From DASXIF01 sp036498145 (GTDB lineage: Bacteria; Actinomycetota; Actinomycetes; Mycobacteriales; Jatrophihabitantaceae), in contig CAVPSV010000002.1 of assembly GCA_963708625.1 (NCBI GenBank), positions 372,001-436,000 on the forward strand: a DNA stretch of 64,000 nucleotides, written 5' to 3'. The notes below the pieces were generated by a model, which was given only the letters and a program-made list of their open reading frames with translations, searched no databases and was not told the DNA's origin. Positions 1-7,667 of this stretch are shown piece by piece (within the stretch, counting starts at the first letter, position 1; every line of letters begins with the position of its first letter). The position numbers and the translations under genes were made by a program.

Positions 1-350
1 GGCGGCCTGCCGTATTTCCAGACCACGCCGGCCGACTGGTGGATCAGCCAGCAGGGCCCGCTGCTACAACACCCATCAGCGCTGCTCCGGGTCGTGCGCG
101 TTCGACACCGGCCCAGCGGCTCGGATCCGAACGAGCACCTCTACTACGAGACGCCGTATTACAACTACGCGGTCGTGATCAACACTCCGGCCGGGGCAGC
201 GGCGTACCCGCACGGATCGGCGTTCTTCCTGCATGTCACCGACGGCTATCCACTGCCGGCTGCGTGGCGATCCCGCAGGGCAACCTGGTGACGATCATGA
301 AATGGCTCGTTCCGTCGGCCCACCCCCGCATCCTGATCGGCATCGCGTGA
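1..350 (+). CDS. L,D-transpeptidase (YkuD-like), copy A, 5'-truncated
   Basis: C-terminal part of a secreted L,D-transpeptidase, the family that makes 3-3 peptidoglycan cross-links. The gene is cut off by the window start. Pieced across frames it reads LPYFQTTPADWW, then a PNEHLYYE segment, then FFLHVTDG and the catalytic-cysteine motif GCVAIPQGNLV, and ends SAHPRILIGIA. The reading frame is lost three times: an extra C near 62, a missing base near 112 and an indel near 252. The neighbouring gene at 363-1240 is a paralogue with the same block order, which is how the breaks can be placed. Either it is a decayed copy or, more likely given the rest of the window, these are sequencing indels. Family assignment is good; the substrate is inferred. 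Confidence 0.7.
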   Translation, partial: RPAVFPDHAGRLVDQPAGPAATTPISAAPGRARSTPAQRLGSERAPLLRDAVLQLRGRDQHSGRGSGVPARIGVLPACHRRLSTAGCVAIPQGNLVTIMKWLVPSAHPRILIGIA

Positions 351-362
351 CACCCTGGAGGG

Positions 363-1240
363 GTGGTTGCGGGGACGACGCGCGCGGCGTCGTGGTGCGC
401 GCGCGGCTGTGACCGCTGCGTCGATCGCGGCGGCGTGGTCATGATCGCCGCATGCAGCGCCCCCGTCGCGGGTAGAGGGCCCACGGCCATCGACACCGCC
501 GGAGCCCGACTATCGGCCGCGGCGTCATCGAGCGCCGGTCCGGCCGACCAGCGCGTCCTCGCGGAGCACGGGCGCGCGCGAGCGTCGCCCGCCCCAGCCG
601 GCGCGCGCAGCAGCGTTGCGTTGACCTTGCCCCTGCCGTTCGCGACCGGGGACGCCACCCAGGTCGTCACCGTCACCGCCGGTCCGGCCGGCGACACGAG
701 CGGCGTGCTGCAGGGGTGGCAACGGAGCGGGGCCGGCTGGCAGAAACACGGTACGGCGATCACGGCGTGGCTCGGGTGCGGACGGGCTGACCACGACGCC
801 CAGCGAGCAGACCACCGCCACCCCTGTCGGCAGCTTCACGCTGACTCAGGCATTCGGCCATCAGCCGAACCCCGGGACTTCATTGCCGTACTTCCAGACA
901 ACGCCGGCCGACTGGTGGGTCAGCCAGGCCGGCCCGCTGTACAACACCCATCAGCGATGTGCCGGGTCGTGCCCGTTCGACACCAGCAACAGCGGCTCGA
1001 ACCCGAACGAGCATCTGTACTACGAACTGCCGTACTACACCTACGCCGTGGTGATCGACGCGAACACCCCGAACTCGGCGACCGGCGTGCGCCCGGACGG
1101 CGGCAGCGCCTACTTCCTGCACGTCACCGTCGGTGCAGCCGACGCAGGGCTGCGTGTCGATCGACGAGTCCGACCTGGTGAGCTTGCTGGGCTGGCTGAC
1201 GCCCAGCGCGCACCCACGCATCCTCATCGGTGTGGGCTGA
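363..1240 (+). CDS. L,D-transpeptidase (YkuD-like), copy B
   Basis: Second tandem copy of the YkuD-type L,D-transpeptidase. The N-terminal half has a poorly defined export region around 363-540, then TQVVTVTAGPAGD and a GWQKHG..ITAWLG segment. The catalytic half follows: TPVGSFTLTQAFGHQPN, LPYFQTTPADWWVSQ, PNEHLYYELPYYTYAVVI, FLHVT and QGCVSIDESDLV with the nucleophilic Cys, ending HPRILIGVG at the TGA at 1238-1240. Extra bases near 774 and 1143 break the frame. The start is uncertain: GTG 363 gives no clean signal peptide and ATG 441 (MIAACSAP) is too short for one, so the 5' end may carry another indel. It faces the ROK kinase tail to tail. Confidence 0.72.
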
Positions 1241-1241
1241 A

Positions 1242-2117
1242 TCAGCGTGCGCTGAACGCGTAGCGGCCACACCGATCATGGCGGCATGCTCCGGGTCGCG
1301 TGCGAGCCGGATCGGCGGGTGCTCCGGCCACGCCATGCCGTCGCGGAACCACGGTTCGTACAGGTCCCAGGAGCCGGCCATCGAGCCGCCGATGACGATG
1401 ACGTCCGCGCCGAAGGTGCGCATCGCCGGTCCCATCGCCTCGCCCAGCCCATGAAACGCGCGCCGCAATGTGCCGGCGGCGATGCGGTCGCCGTCGCGTG
1501 CTCGGTCGGTGATCTCCAGGACGTCGGCGGCCCGGTCGCCCCCGGCAGCGACGTAGGAACGGCGGATCGCCCGGCGGGAGGTGGTCTCCTCCAGCCCGGC
1601 GCCGTTGACCGTCAGGTGCCGAGCGCGGCCGAGTTCCGGCACGCCGGGTTCGCTGTCGGTGATCGCGCCGTCGACCAGCCAGCCGGAACCGAGGCCGGTG
1701 CCAAGGGTGATGCCGACGCAGCGGGAGTGGCCGGTCGCGGCGCCGTGGGTCCACTCGCCGAGGATGAACGCGTCCGCGTCGTTGACGAACGCAACGTCCG
1801 CGGGTGGGCCGGGCAGGTGCGCACGCAGCGCGGAACCGACGTCGACGCCGTAGAGGTCATCGAACTTGCCCACGTCGCGGAACGTGGCGATCCCGCCGGC
1901 GTAGTCGAACGGGTCCGGCATGGCGACGCCCCACGTCGACCGGTTGGGCCACTGGCAGCGTCGCGCCGGCGCCGACGAACGCGTCCAGGATCTGCGCGGC
2001 GCTGCCGTGACTGTCCAGCGGATGCCGGACGGAGAACGCCACCGTCCAGTCGGAGGTGTGCACCAGCGCGGCACTCACGTGCGTCCCGCCGACCTCCAGC
2101 ACAGGAATGTCCGACAT
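1242..2117 (-). CDS. ROK-family sugar kinase
   Basis: Predicted cytoplasmic sugar or amino-sugar kinase of the ROK family. The ATG at 2117 gives an N-terminal phosphate-binding loop (LEVGGTHVSAALV); further on are FVNDADAFILGEW with the catalytic Asp, ITLGTGLGSGWLVDG, and VIVIGGSMAGSWDLYE near the C-terminus. There is no N-terminal HTH, so this is a kinase rather than a NagC/XylR-type regulator. The CXCGXXGC zinc motif of many ROK proteins is absent; LGRARHLTVNG occupies its place. The frame slips near 1945 (after GATLPVAQ). The 3' end is ambiguous: with one more slip the stop is TGA at 1242, directly against the convergent transpeptidase, whereas the unbroken frame would run to 1124. The substrate cannot be assigned. 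Confidence 0.7.
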
Positions 2118-2122
2118 AGTCG

Positions 2123-2506
2123 TCAGGCTCCGACCGGCCAGTGATCGATCTCCAACATCGGGAAGTCTTTCGGATTGCCCGTGCACAGCCGACCGGCGCG
2201 CAGGTACGTGGCTGCCGCGATCAGGCAATCGGCCTGCCGTAGCGTCACGCCCCGGTCGGCGTGTTCCCGACGCCATCGGCCGGCCAGCCGCGCGGCGGGG
2301 GTGTCAACCGGAATGATGACCAGCCCGTCGACGAGCGCGTCGAGCGCACCGGCTTCGTTCTCGCGCATTCCCCGGACGATCTCCTCGACGTTGATCGCTG
2401 TCGTCGCCGGCGTGTCGCCAGCCTCCCTGAGCCGATCAACTCGGTCGACTGCGGGCCTGCCTCGCAGGAAGTCGATCAGGACCGTGGAGTCCAGAACGGC
2501 GAGCAC
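2123..2506 (-). CDS. vapC: VapC-type PIN-domain toxin
   Basis: 127-residue PIN-domain ribonuclease, the toxin half of a VapBC pair. The acidic metal site is intact: LDSTVLIDFLRG with the first Asp near residue 6, INVEEIVRGM with the Glu near 41, ADCLIAAATY with an Asp near 93, and a final NPKDFPML. PIN toxins of this type cleave tRNA or rRNA; the target here is unknown. GTG start at 2506, three bases behind the antitoxin stop, so the two are co-transcribed and probably translationally coupled. The reading frame is intact, in contrast to its neighbours. Confidence 0.87.
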   Translation of the reverse strand: MLAVLDSTVLIDFLRGRPAVDRVDRLREAGDTPATTAINVEEIVRGMRENEAGALDALVDGLVIIPVDTPAARLAGRWRREHADRGVTLRQADCLIAAATYLRAGRLCTGNPKDFPMLEIDHWPVGA

Positions 2507-2509
2507 AGG

Positions 2510-2749
2510 TCAGCCGGCGCGTCGGGCATCGCCCCGGCGTTGATCGCGCACCCAAGTTCCTGGGTCGGTGTCCCAGGCGTGACCCTGGCCACCGATGCTG
2601 CCTGCGGCGCGTTGCAAGGCCGACCAGCGCTGCTCCTGTTCCAGTGCGGCCTCCACCGCGCGTCGCACGAACCCGCTCCGGCCCCGGGGGCCGGCGACCG
2701 CATCGACCGCTTGGATCAGCTGGTCGTCGAGTTCTATGTGCATTCGCAT
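2510..2749 (-). CDS. vapB: VapB-type ribbon-helix-helix antitoxin
   Basis: 79-residue antitoxin. The N-terminal MRMHIELDDQLIQAVDAV followed by GRSGFVRRAVEAALEQ is a ribbon-helix-helix DNA-binding fold. The C-terminal tail (WDTDPGTWVRDQRRG) is the part expected to wrap around the VapC active site. The first ATG (2749) is six bases from a CATACT -10 hexamer, which favours leaderless translation from it; a second in-frame ATG lies at 2743. An inverted repeat covers the start region, consistent with autorepression by VapBC. Confidence 0.82.
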   Translation of the reverse strand: MRMHIELDDQLIQAVDAVAGPRGRSGFVRRAVEAALEQEQRWSALQRAAGSIGGQGHAWDTDPGTWVRDQRRGDARRAG

Positions 2750-2767
2750 GTGCTAAGTATGGCACAT
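2748..2767 (-). promoter_or_regulatory. vapBC promoter and inverted-repeat operator
   Basis: Six-base arms ATGTGC and GCACAT flank an 8-base spacer that contains, on the minus strand, CATACT (2756-2761). This is a plausible -10 box six bases upstream of the vapB ATG. An operator overlapping the -10 and the start codon is the usual arrangement for autoregulated toxin-antitoxin operons. Binding by VapB is inferred. Confidence 0.5.
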
Positions 2768-2788
2768 AGGGCGCCGGAGCTCAGCTGC

Positions 2789-3435
2789 TCACCAGCCGCG
2801 GGCGCGCCATTCGCTCGAGCGTGCGGTCGCTCGACAGCCGAGGGTCGAGTCGTCGCCGTGGCCGGGATAGAACCAGGTCTCGTCGGGCAGCACGTCGAAG
2901 ACCCGCTGCTCGACGTCGTCGATCAAGCGACGTGAAGTCCTCCGGCGACGTCGTCCGTGCCGACGCCGCCAGGGAACAGGCTGTCGCCGGTGAACAGGTG
3001 CGGCGCGCCTTCCGGGTCGCGGTAGAGCACCGCGATCGGAGCCGGGCGTGTGACCGCGCAGCCGATGATGTCCAGCGTCAGGTCGCCGACGGTGATCGTG
3101 TCGCCGTGCTCCAGCCGCTCGTCCACGGCGACGGGCAGCTCGTCGGCGTCCGCGGCGCCTGCATAGACGGCGGCGCCTGCTGCGTCGACGGTCTCGGCCA
3201 GCGCCTGCCAGTGGTCGGCGTGCCGGTGCGTGGTGAGGATCGCCGAGACCGGCGGGCCGTCGAACACGAACAGCTCGCGCAGCCGGTCGGCCTCGTTGGC
3301 CGCGTCGATCAGCAGGCCCTCCTGCGTCGCGGTGCACCGCAGCAGGTAGGCGTTGTTGGACATCGGCCCGACCGCGACCTTCGCGATGGTCAGCCCCGGC
3401 AGCCGACGCACGTCCATCGGGCCGCCGACCTGCAC
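2789..3435 (-). CDS. Metallo-beta-lactamase-fold hydrolase (glyoxalase II-like)
   Basis: Roughly 210-residue MBL-fold enzyme. Order of motifs: MSNNAYLLRC strand region, the binuclear metal motif TTHRHADHW (HxHxDH), FTGDSLFPGGVG with the bridging Asp, and YPGHGDDSTLG with the last His, ending EWRARGW. This is the glyoxalase II / thioesterase-like subclass, which hydrolyses thioesters; a mycothiol thioester is a reasonable guess because the gene follows mycothione reductase on the same strand with about 33 bases between. Frame breaks near 2932 and 2840 are needed to join the C-terminus. Start GTG 3435 or ATG 3417. The substrate is not known. Confidence 0.75.
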
Positions 3436-3468
3436 CTGCCCGGTGTATGTCCGCCATGACTGCCAAAC

Positions 3469-4932
3469 CTACTGCCTGGTGCCTACTAGGTCCAGCGGCA
3501 GGTGCAGCAGCGCGTTCTCCACCACCTCGGTGAGCGCCGGATGGATCCAGTACTGCCCGCGCGCCATCTCCCGCGCGCCCAGCCCGAAGCTCATCGCCTG
3601 GATGAGCGGCTGGATCAGCGTCGAGGCCTGCTCGCCGATCAGGTGCGCGCCGAGCAGCTGCCCGGTCGCCGGGTCGGCGATCAGCTTGCAAATGTGCGTC
3701 GGTGTCCTCCATCGCCCAGCCGTACGCGGTGCTGCCGTAGCCGAGGACCGCGGTGACGTAGCGCCGCCCGGACGCGCGCGCCTGCTCCTCGGTCAGGCCG
3801 ACGGTGGCGATCTGCGGATGCGAGAACACCGCGGCCGGCACGAACCGGTGGTCGGCTTCGATGCAGGTCGTCCGGATGCCGCAGGTTGTGCATCACCACC
3901 CGCGCCTCGTGGTTGGCGACGTGCTTGAGCTTGTGCTCGGAGCAGACGTCGCCGAGAGCCCAGATGTTGTCGGCGCTGGTGCGCTGGTGCGCGTCGACGA
4001 CCACCCGCCCGTCCGGATGCACGTCGCACGCCGGCGCGCGGCCAGGTCGAGCTTGTCGGAGTTCGGGATCCGCCCGGTCGCCACCAGCAGCAGGTCGGCG
4101 GCGGACACGACAGAGCCGTCCGCCAGATCGAGCCGGACCCCGTCGCCGTCGCGCTCGATGGAACTCACCTGCGCGTCGAGGCGGACGTCGAAGCGTTCCT
4201 TCACCTCGGTCGGTGAACAGCTCGGCGATCTCGGTGTCGAGGTGCCGCAGCAGCGGGCTGCGATGCGGGCGATCACCGTCACCTCGGCGCCGAAGGCGGC
4301 GAAGACGTGCGCGAACTCCGCCGCGATGTAGCCGCCGCCGAGGATCGCGAGCCGCCGGGGGACGTCGTCGATGCGCATGATCGTGTCCGAGGTGTGGAAC
4401 GGGCACGTCGGCAGGCGGTGACCACAGCGGGGATCACGGCCCGTGAACCGGTGGCCAGCACGATCTGATCGGCGGTGATCGTCTCGCCGGTGGACAGCCG
4501 CAGCGTGTGCGGGTCGAGGAACGATGGCATGCGCCTCGAGCAGGGTCACGTTCGCGCGGCCCGTGCGCCGCCAGTCGCGCCCGCCGGCGGAGATCGCGTC
4601 GATGCGCCCGAAGATGCGGTCGCGCATGTCGGCCCAGCGAACCGCTCGTCCACGTGCGCATCGACGCCGAGGCGGCCGGCGTGCCGCACTGCCTCGGCCA
4701 GGTCGGCCGGGTAGCACGAACATCTTGGTCGGGATGCAGCCCACGTTCAGGCAGGTGCCCCCGAAGACGGTCGACTCTTCGACGATGGCCGGCGTCCAGG
4801 TGTCGTCGAACTTGCTTGGTGAGCACGGTGTTGCCCGAGCCGCGAGCCGATGACGACCACGTCGAAGTCGTAGCCGTGCGCAGCCCGCCTGCTGGTGCCG
4901 CCCGAGCGGCGCTGGTTCGGACCGCACGGCAC
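3469..4932 (-). CDS. mtr: Mycothione reductase (NADPH/FAD disulfide reductase)
   Basis: Regenerates mycothiol from mycothione, using NADPH and FAD in the cytoplasm. Visible blocks in order: FDVVVIGS, the redox disulfide GGTCLNVGCIPTKMFV, VLATGSRAVIP, the NADPH-binding LAILGGGYIAAEFAHVF, LVATGRIPNSDKLDL, the FAD site ADNIWALGDVCSEH, VFSHPQIATVGLTE, and IHPALTEVVENALLHL with the catalytic His-Glu pair, ending LDLVGTRQ. It belongs to the mycothione rather than the glutathione or lipoamide branch by its C-terminus and its actinomycete context. At least eight single-base indels break it. The start is unsure: GTG 4932 is used, but it lies only three bases from a TACCGT hexamer (4936-4941). Confidence 0.85.
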
Positions 4933-4957
4933 GCGACGGTAGCTGGCCGCCGCTGGA

Positions 4958-4963
4958 TAGCCT
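4958..4963 (+). promoter_or_regulatory. -10 box for leaderless proS
   Basis: TAGCCT lies seven bases before the GTG at 4971, the spacing at which transcription starts at or next to the start codon. No Shine-Dalgarno sequence is seen. It faces the mtr gene in a 38-base divergent gap. Confidence 0.45.
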
Positions 4964-4970
4964 TGGCGCC

Positions 4971-6783
4971 GTGCTGCGAATGTCCACGCTGTTCCTCCGC
5001 ACCCTGCGCGACGACCCCGCCGACGCGGAGGTGCCGAGCCACCGGCTGCTGGTCCGCGGCGGCTACGTCCGCCGCGTCGCGCCCGGCATCTACTCGTGGC
5101 TGCCGCTGGGGCTGGCCGTGCTCGGCAAGGTCGAGCGGATCGTGCGCGAGGAGATGGCCTCGATCGGCGCGCAGGAGGTGCACTTCCCGGCGCTGATCCC
5201 GCGGGAGATCTTCGAGATCAGCGGCCGCTGGGCCGACTACGGCGAGAACCTGTTCCGGCTGCACGACCGCAAGGGCGCCGACTACCTGCTGGCGCCGACC
5301 CACGAGGAGCTGTTCACGCTGCTGGTCAAGGGCGAGTACTCGTCCTACAAGGACTATCCGCTGGCGCTGTACCAGATCCAGACGAAGTACCGCGACGAGG
5401 CGCGGCCCGCGCGCCGGGCATCCTGCGTGGGCGCGAGTTCATGATGAAGGACTCGTACTCCTTCGACCTCTCCGACGAGGGTTTGGCCGCGTCCTACCGG
5501 GCACACCGCGAGGCGTATGAGCGGATCTTCAGCCGGCTCGGGTTTCGACTACCGCATCGTCTTCGCGGTGTCCGGCGCGATGGGCGGCTCGGCGTCGGAG
5601 GAGTTCCTGGCGCCGACGCCGGTGGGCGAGGACAGCTTCGTCCAGTGCACGAACTGCGACTACGCGGCGAACACCGAGGCGGTCGTGATCGCGGCGCCGC
5701 AGCCGCGAGGACACCGGCCGAGCACCCGCCGGCGCAGGTGCTGGACACGCCGGACACGCCGACGATCGACACGCTCGTCGACCGGCTCAACGAGCTCGAA
5801 CCGCGGCCGCGCGTACACCGCCGCGGACACGCTGAAGAACGTCGTCCTGCGGATGCACGAGCCCGGGACGCCGGACTGGCGGCTGCTCGTGGTCGGCGTT
5901 CCCGGCGACCGCGAGGTCGATCTCAAGCGGCTGAACGGACAGCTGGAGCCGACCGAGGTCGCGCCGGCCGAGCCGGCGGACCTGGCCGCGGTGCCGGCGC
6001 TGGTCAAGGGCTACATCGGCCCGCAGATGCTCGGGGAGAACAACGTCGACCAAGGTGCGCTACCTGGTCGACCCGCTCGTCGTCGAGGGCAGTGCGTGGG
6101 TGACCGGCGCGAACGAGGCGGGCAAGCACGCCGCGCAACGTCGTGCGGGGCCGTGACTTCACCGCCGGACGGTGAGATCGGTGCGGTCGAGATCCGCGAC
6201 GGCGACCGCTGCGCGCGGTGCGGCGGCGAGCTGCAGCTGGCGCGCGGCATCGAACTGGGGCACGTGTTCCAGCTCGGCCGCAAGTACGCCGACGACGTTC
6301 GGGCTGCAGGCGCTCGGACCCGGACGGCAAGCCGGTCACCGTGACCATGGGCTCCTACGGCGTCGGCATCACCCGCGCCGTCGCCGCGCTGGCCGAGCAG
6401 ACCTACGACGAGAAGGGGCTGTGCTGGCCGCGCGGCGGTGCGCCCGGCCGACGTGCCATCTGGTCGCGACCGGCAAGGACGACGCCGTGTTCGCGGCCGC
6501 CGAGCAGTTGGCCGCGGACGCTCACCGAGCCGCGGGCGTCGACGTGCTCTACGACGACCGGCGCGGGGTCTCGCGCGGGCGTGAAGTTCGCGGACGCCGA
6601 ACTGCTCGGCGTGCCGACGATCGTGGTCGTGGGCAAGGGGCTGGCCGACGGCACGGTCGAGGTTCGCGACCGCCGCAGCGGCGAGCGGCGCGACGTGCCG
6701 GTGGCCGACGCTGCGGCCGACCGTCACGGGCGTCACGGCCGAGCCGATCCGGCGACGCGGCGGCCGCGACCGACGCGACGTGA
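4971..6783 (+). CDS. proS: Prolyl-tRNA synthetase (bacterial type, with editing domain)
   Basis: Charges tRNA-Pro. The 5' end is clean and typical: MSTLFLRTLRDDPADAEVPS, then the class II motif 1 region, LLAPTHEELFTLLVKGEY, IQTKYRDEARP, FMMKDSYSFDLSDEGL, and SGAMGGSASEEFLAP. The INS editing domain follows (ADTLKNVVLRM, VGVPGDREVDLKRLNG, YIGPQMLGE), then motif 3 (GSYGVGITRAVAALAEQ) and the anticodon-binding domain (AGVDVLYDDR, FADAELLGVPTIVVVG). Ten or so indels scatter it through all three frames, for example extra C and G near 5405-5420, an extra G near 5545 and breaks near 5810 and 6050. TGA 6781-6783 is the likely stop and overlaps the ung GTG by four bases. Start GTG 4971 or ATG 4980. Confidence 0.92.
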
Positions 6784-7461
6784 GCGCGCGTCCCCTGGAG
6801 GAGCTCGTCGAGCCGGGCTGGGCCGGCGCGCTGGAACCGGTGCGCGACCGGATCGCGGCGATGGGGGAGTTCCTGCGCGCCGAGCTGGCCGCCGGGCGCG
6901 GCGTATCTGCCGGCCGGGCCGAACGTCCTGCGCGCGTTCACCCAGCCGTTCGCGGACGTCCGGGTGCTGATCGTCGGCCAGGACCCGTACCCGACCCCGG
7001 GGCACGCCGGTCGGGCTGTCGTTCTCGGTGGAGCCGCACGTGCGGCCGCTGCCGCGCAGCCTGCAGAACATCTACCGCGAACTGCAGGCCGATCTCGGGC
7101 CTGACCCCGCCCGCGCACGGCGACCTGAGCGCCTGGGCCCGGCACGGCGTGCTGCTGCTGAACCGGGTGCTGACGGTCGCGCCGGGCGCGCCGGCTTCGC
7201 ACCGCGGCAAGGGCTGGGAGGCGGTGACGGACCAGGCGATCCGGGCGCTCGCCGCTCGCGGGACGCCGCTGGTCGCCATCCTGTGGGGCGCGCGACGCGC
7301 AGACGCTGCGGCCGCTGCTCGGCGGCGCGGCCTGCCTCGAGTCGGCGCACCCCAGCCCGATGTCGGCCGATCGCGGGTTCTTCGGCTCCCGGCCGTTCAG
7401 CCGCGCCAACGCCCTGCTGGTCGAGCAGGGCGCCGAACCGGTGGACTGGGCGCTGGCCTGA
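6780..7461 (+). CDS. ung: Uracil-DNA glycosylase (family 1)
   Basis: Removes uracil from DNA to start base-excision repair. Pieced across frames it reads LEELVEPGWAGALEPV, the water-activating motif VLIVGQDPYPTPGHA, GLSFSV, LQNIYRELQADLG, the HGVLLLNRVLTV block, and the leucine-loop motif AHPSPMSADRGFFGSRPFS, ending DWALA at TGA 7461. All the catalytic elements are recoverable. Frame breaks lie near 6905, 7010, 7100, 7290 and 7430. GTG 6780 overlaps the proS stop (GTGA), implying translational coupling. Confidence 0.9.
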
Positions 7462-7500
7462 TCCGCGCCGGATCTGACAGTGCGGCGCGGCGAGGCCCGG

Positions 7501-7526
7501 TTGTCGGTGCAGGTCGGAGTTACGCT
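7501..7526 (+). promoter_or_regulatory. PafBC-type (RecA-independent) promoter motif, distal copy
   Basis: TTGTCGGTG at 7501-7509, then 11 bases, then a TACGCT -10 hexamer. TTGTCRGTG-N8-TANNNT is, from memory, the mycobacterial RecA_NDp consensus activated by PafBC during DNA damage. The conserved half is an exact match; the spacer is three bases longer than consensus. Confidence 0.45.
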
Positions 7527-7574
7527 CGATCGGTCGGATACCGGCCGGCACGACGTAGGCCCGCGGACGGCGAG

Positions 7575-7598
7575 TTGTCGGTGCGAGTCAGCTACCCT
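7575..7598 (+). promoter_or_regulatory. PafBC-type (RecA-independent) promoter motif, proximal copy, uvrA
   Basis: TTGTCGGTG at 7575-7583, a 9-base spacer, then TACCCT at 7593-7598, about 70 bases before the uvrA GTG. The conserved half matches the RecA_NDp consensus exactly and the spacer is one base over the usual eight, which could itself be one of the insertion errors common here. Transcription would start near 7605. No LexA box (GAAC-N4-GTTC) is visible in the 206-base gap, which holds nothing else I recognise apart from the distal copy. Confidence 0.6.
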
Positions 7599-7667
7599 CG
7601 GTGGTCGGATGCCGACGCTCAGCCGACAAGTCGCCGCCCGTCGACGAGAGAGTGCCGAGACCAGCCT

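Noticed and set aside
1..1240. Pseudogene call for the transpeptidases
   Set aside because: All catalytic motifs survive across the frames and the same indel pattern affects essential genes nearby.
7471..7480. Third PafBC-like element (CTGACAGTG) after ung
   Set aside because: Lacks the invariant TTGTC and has no -10 at the right distance.
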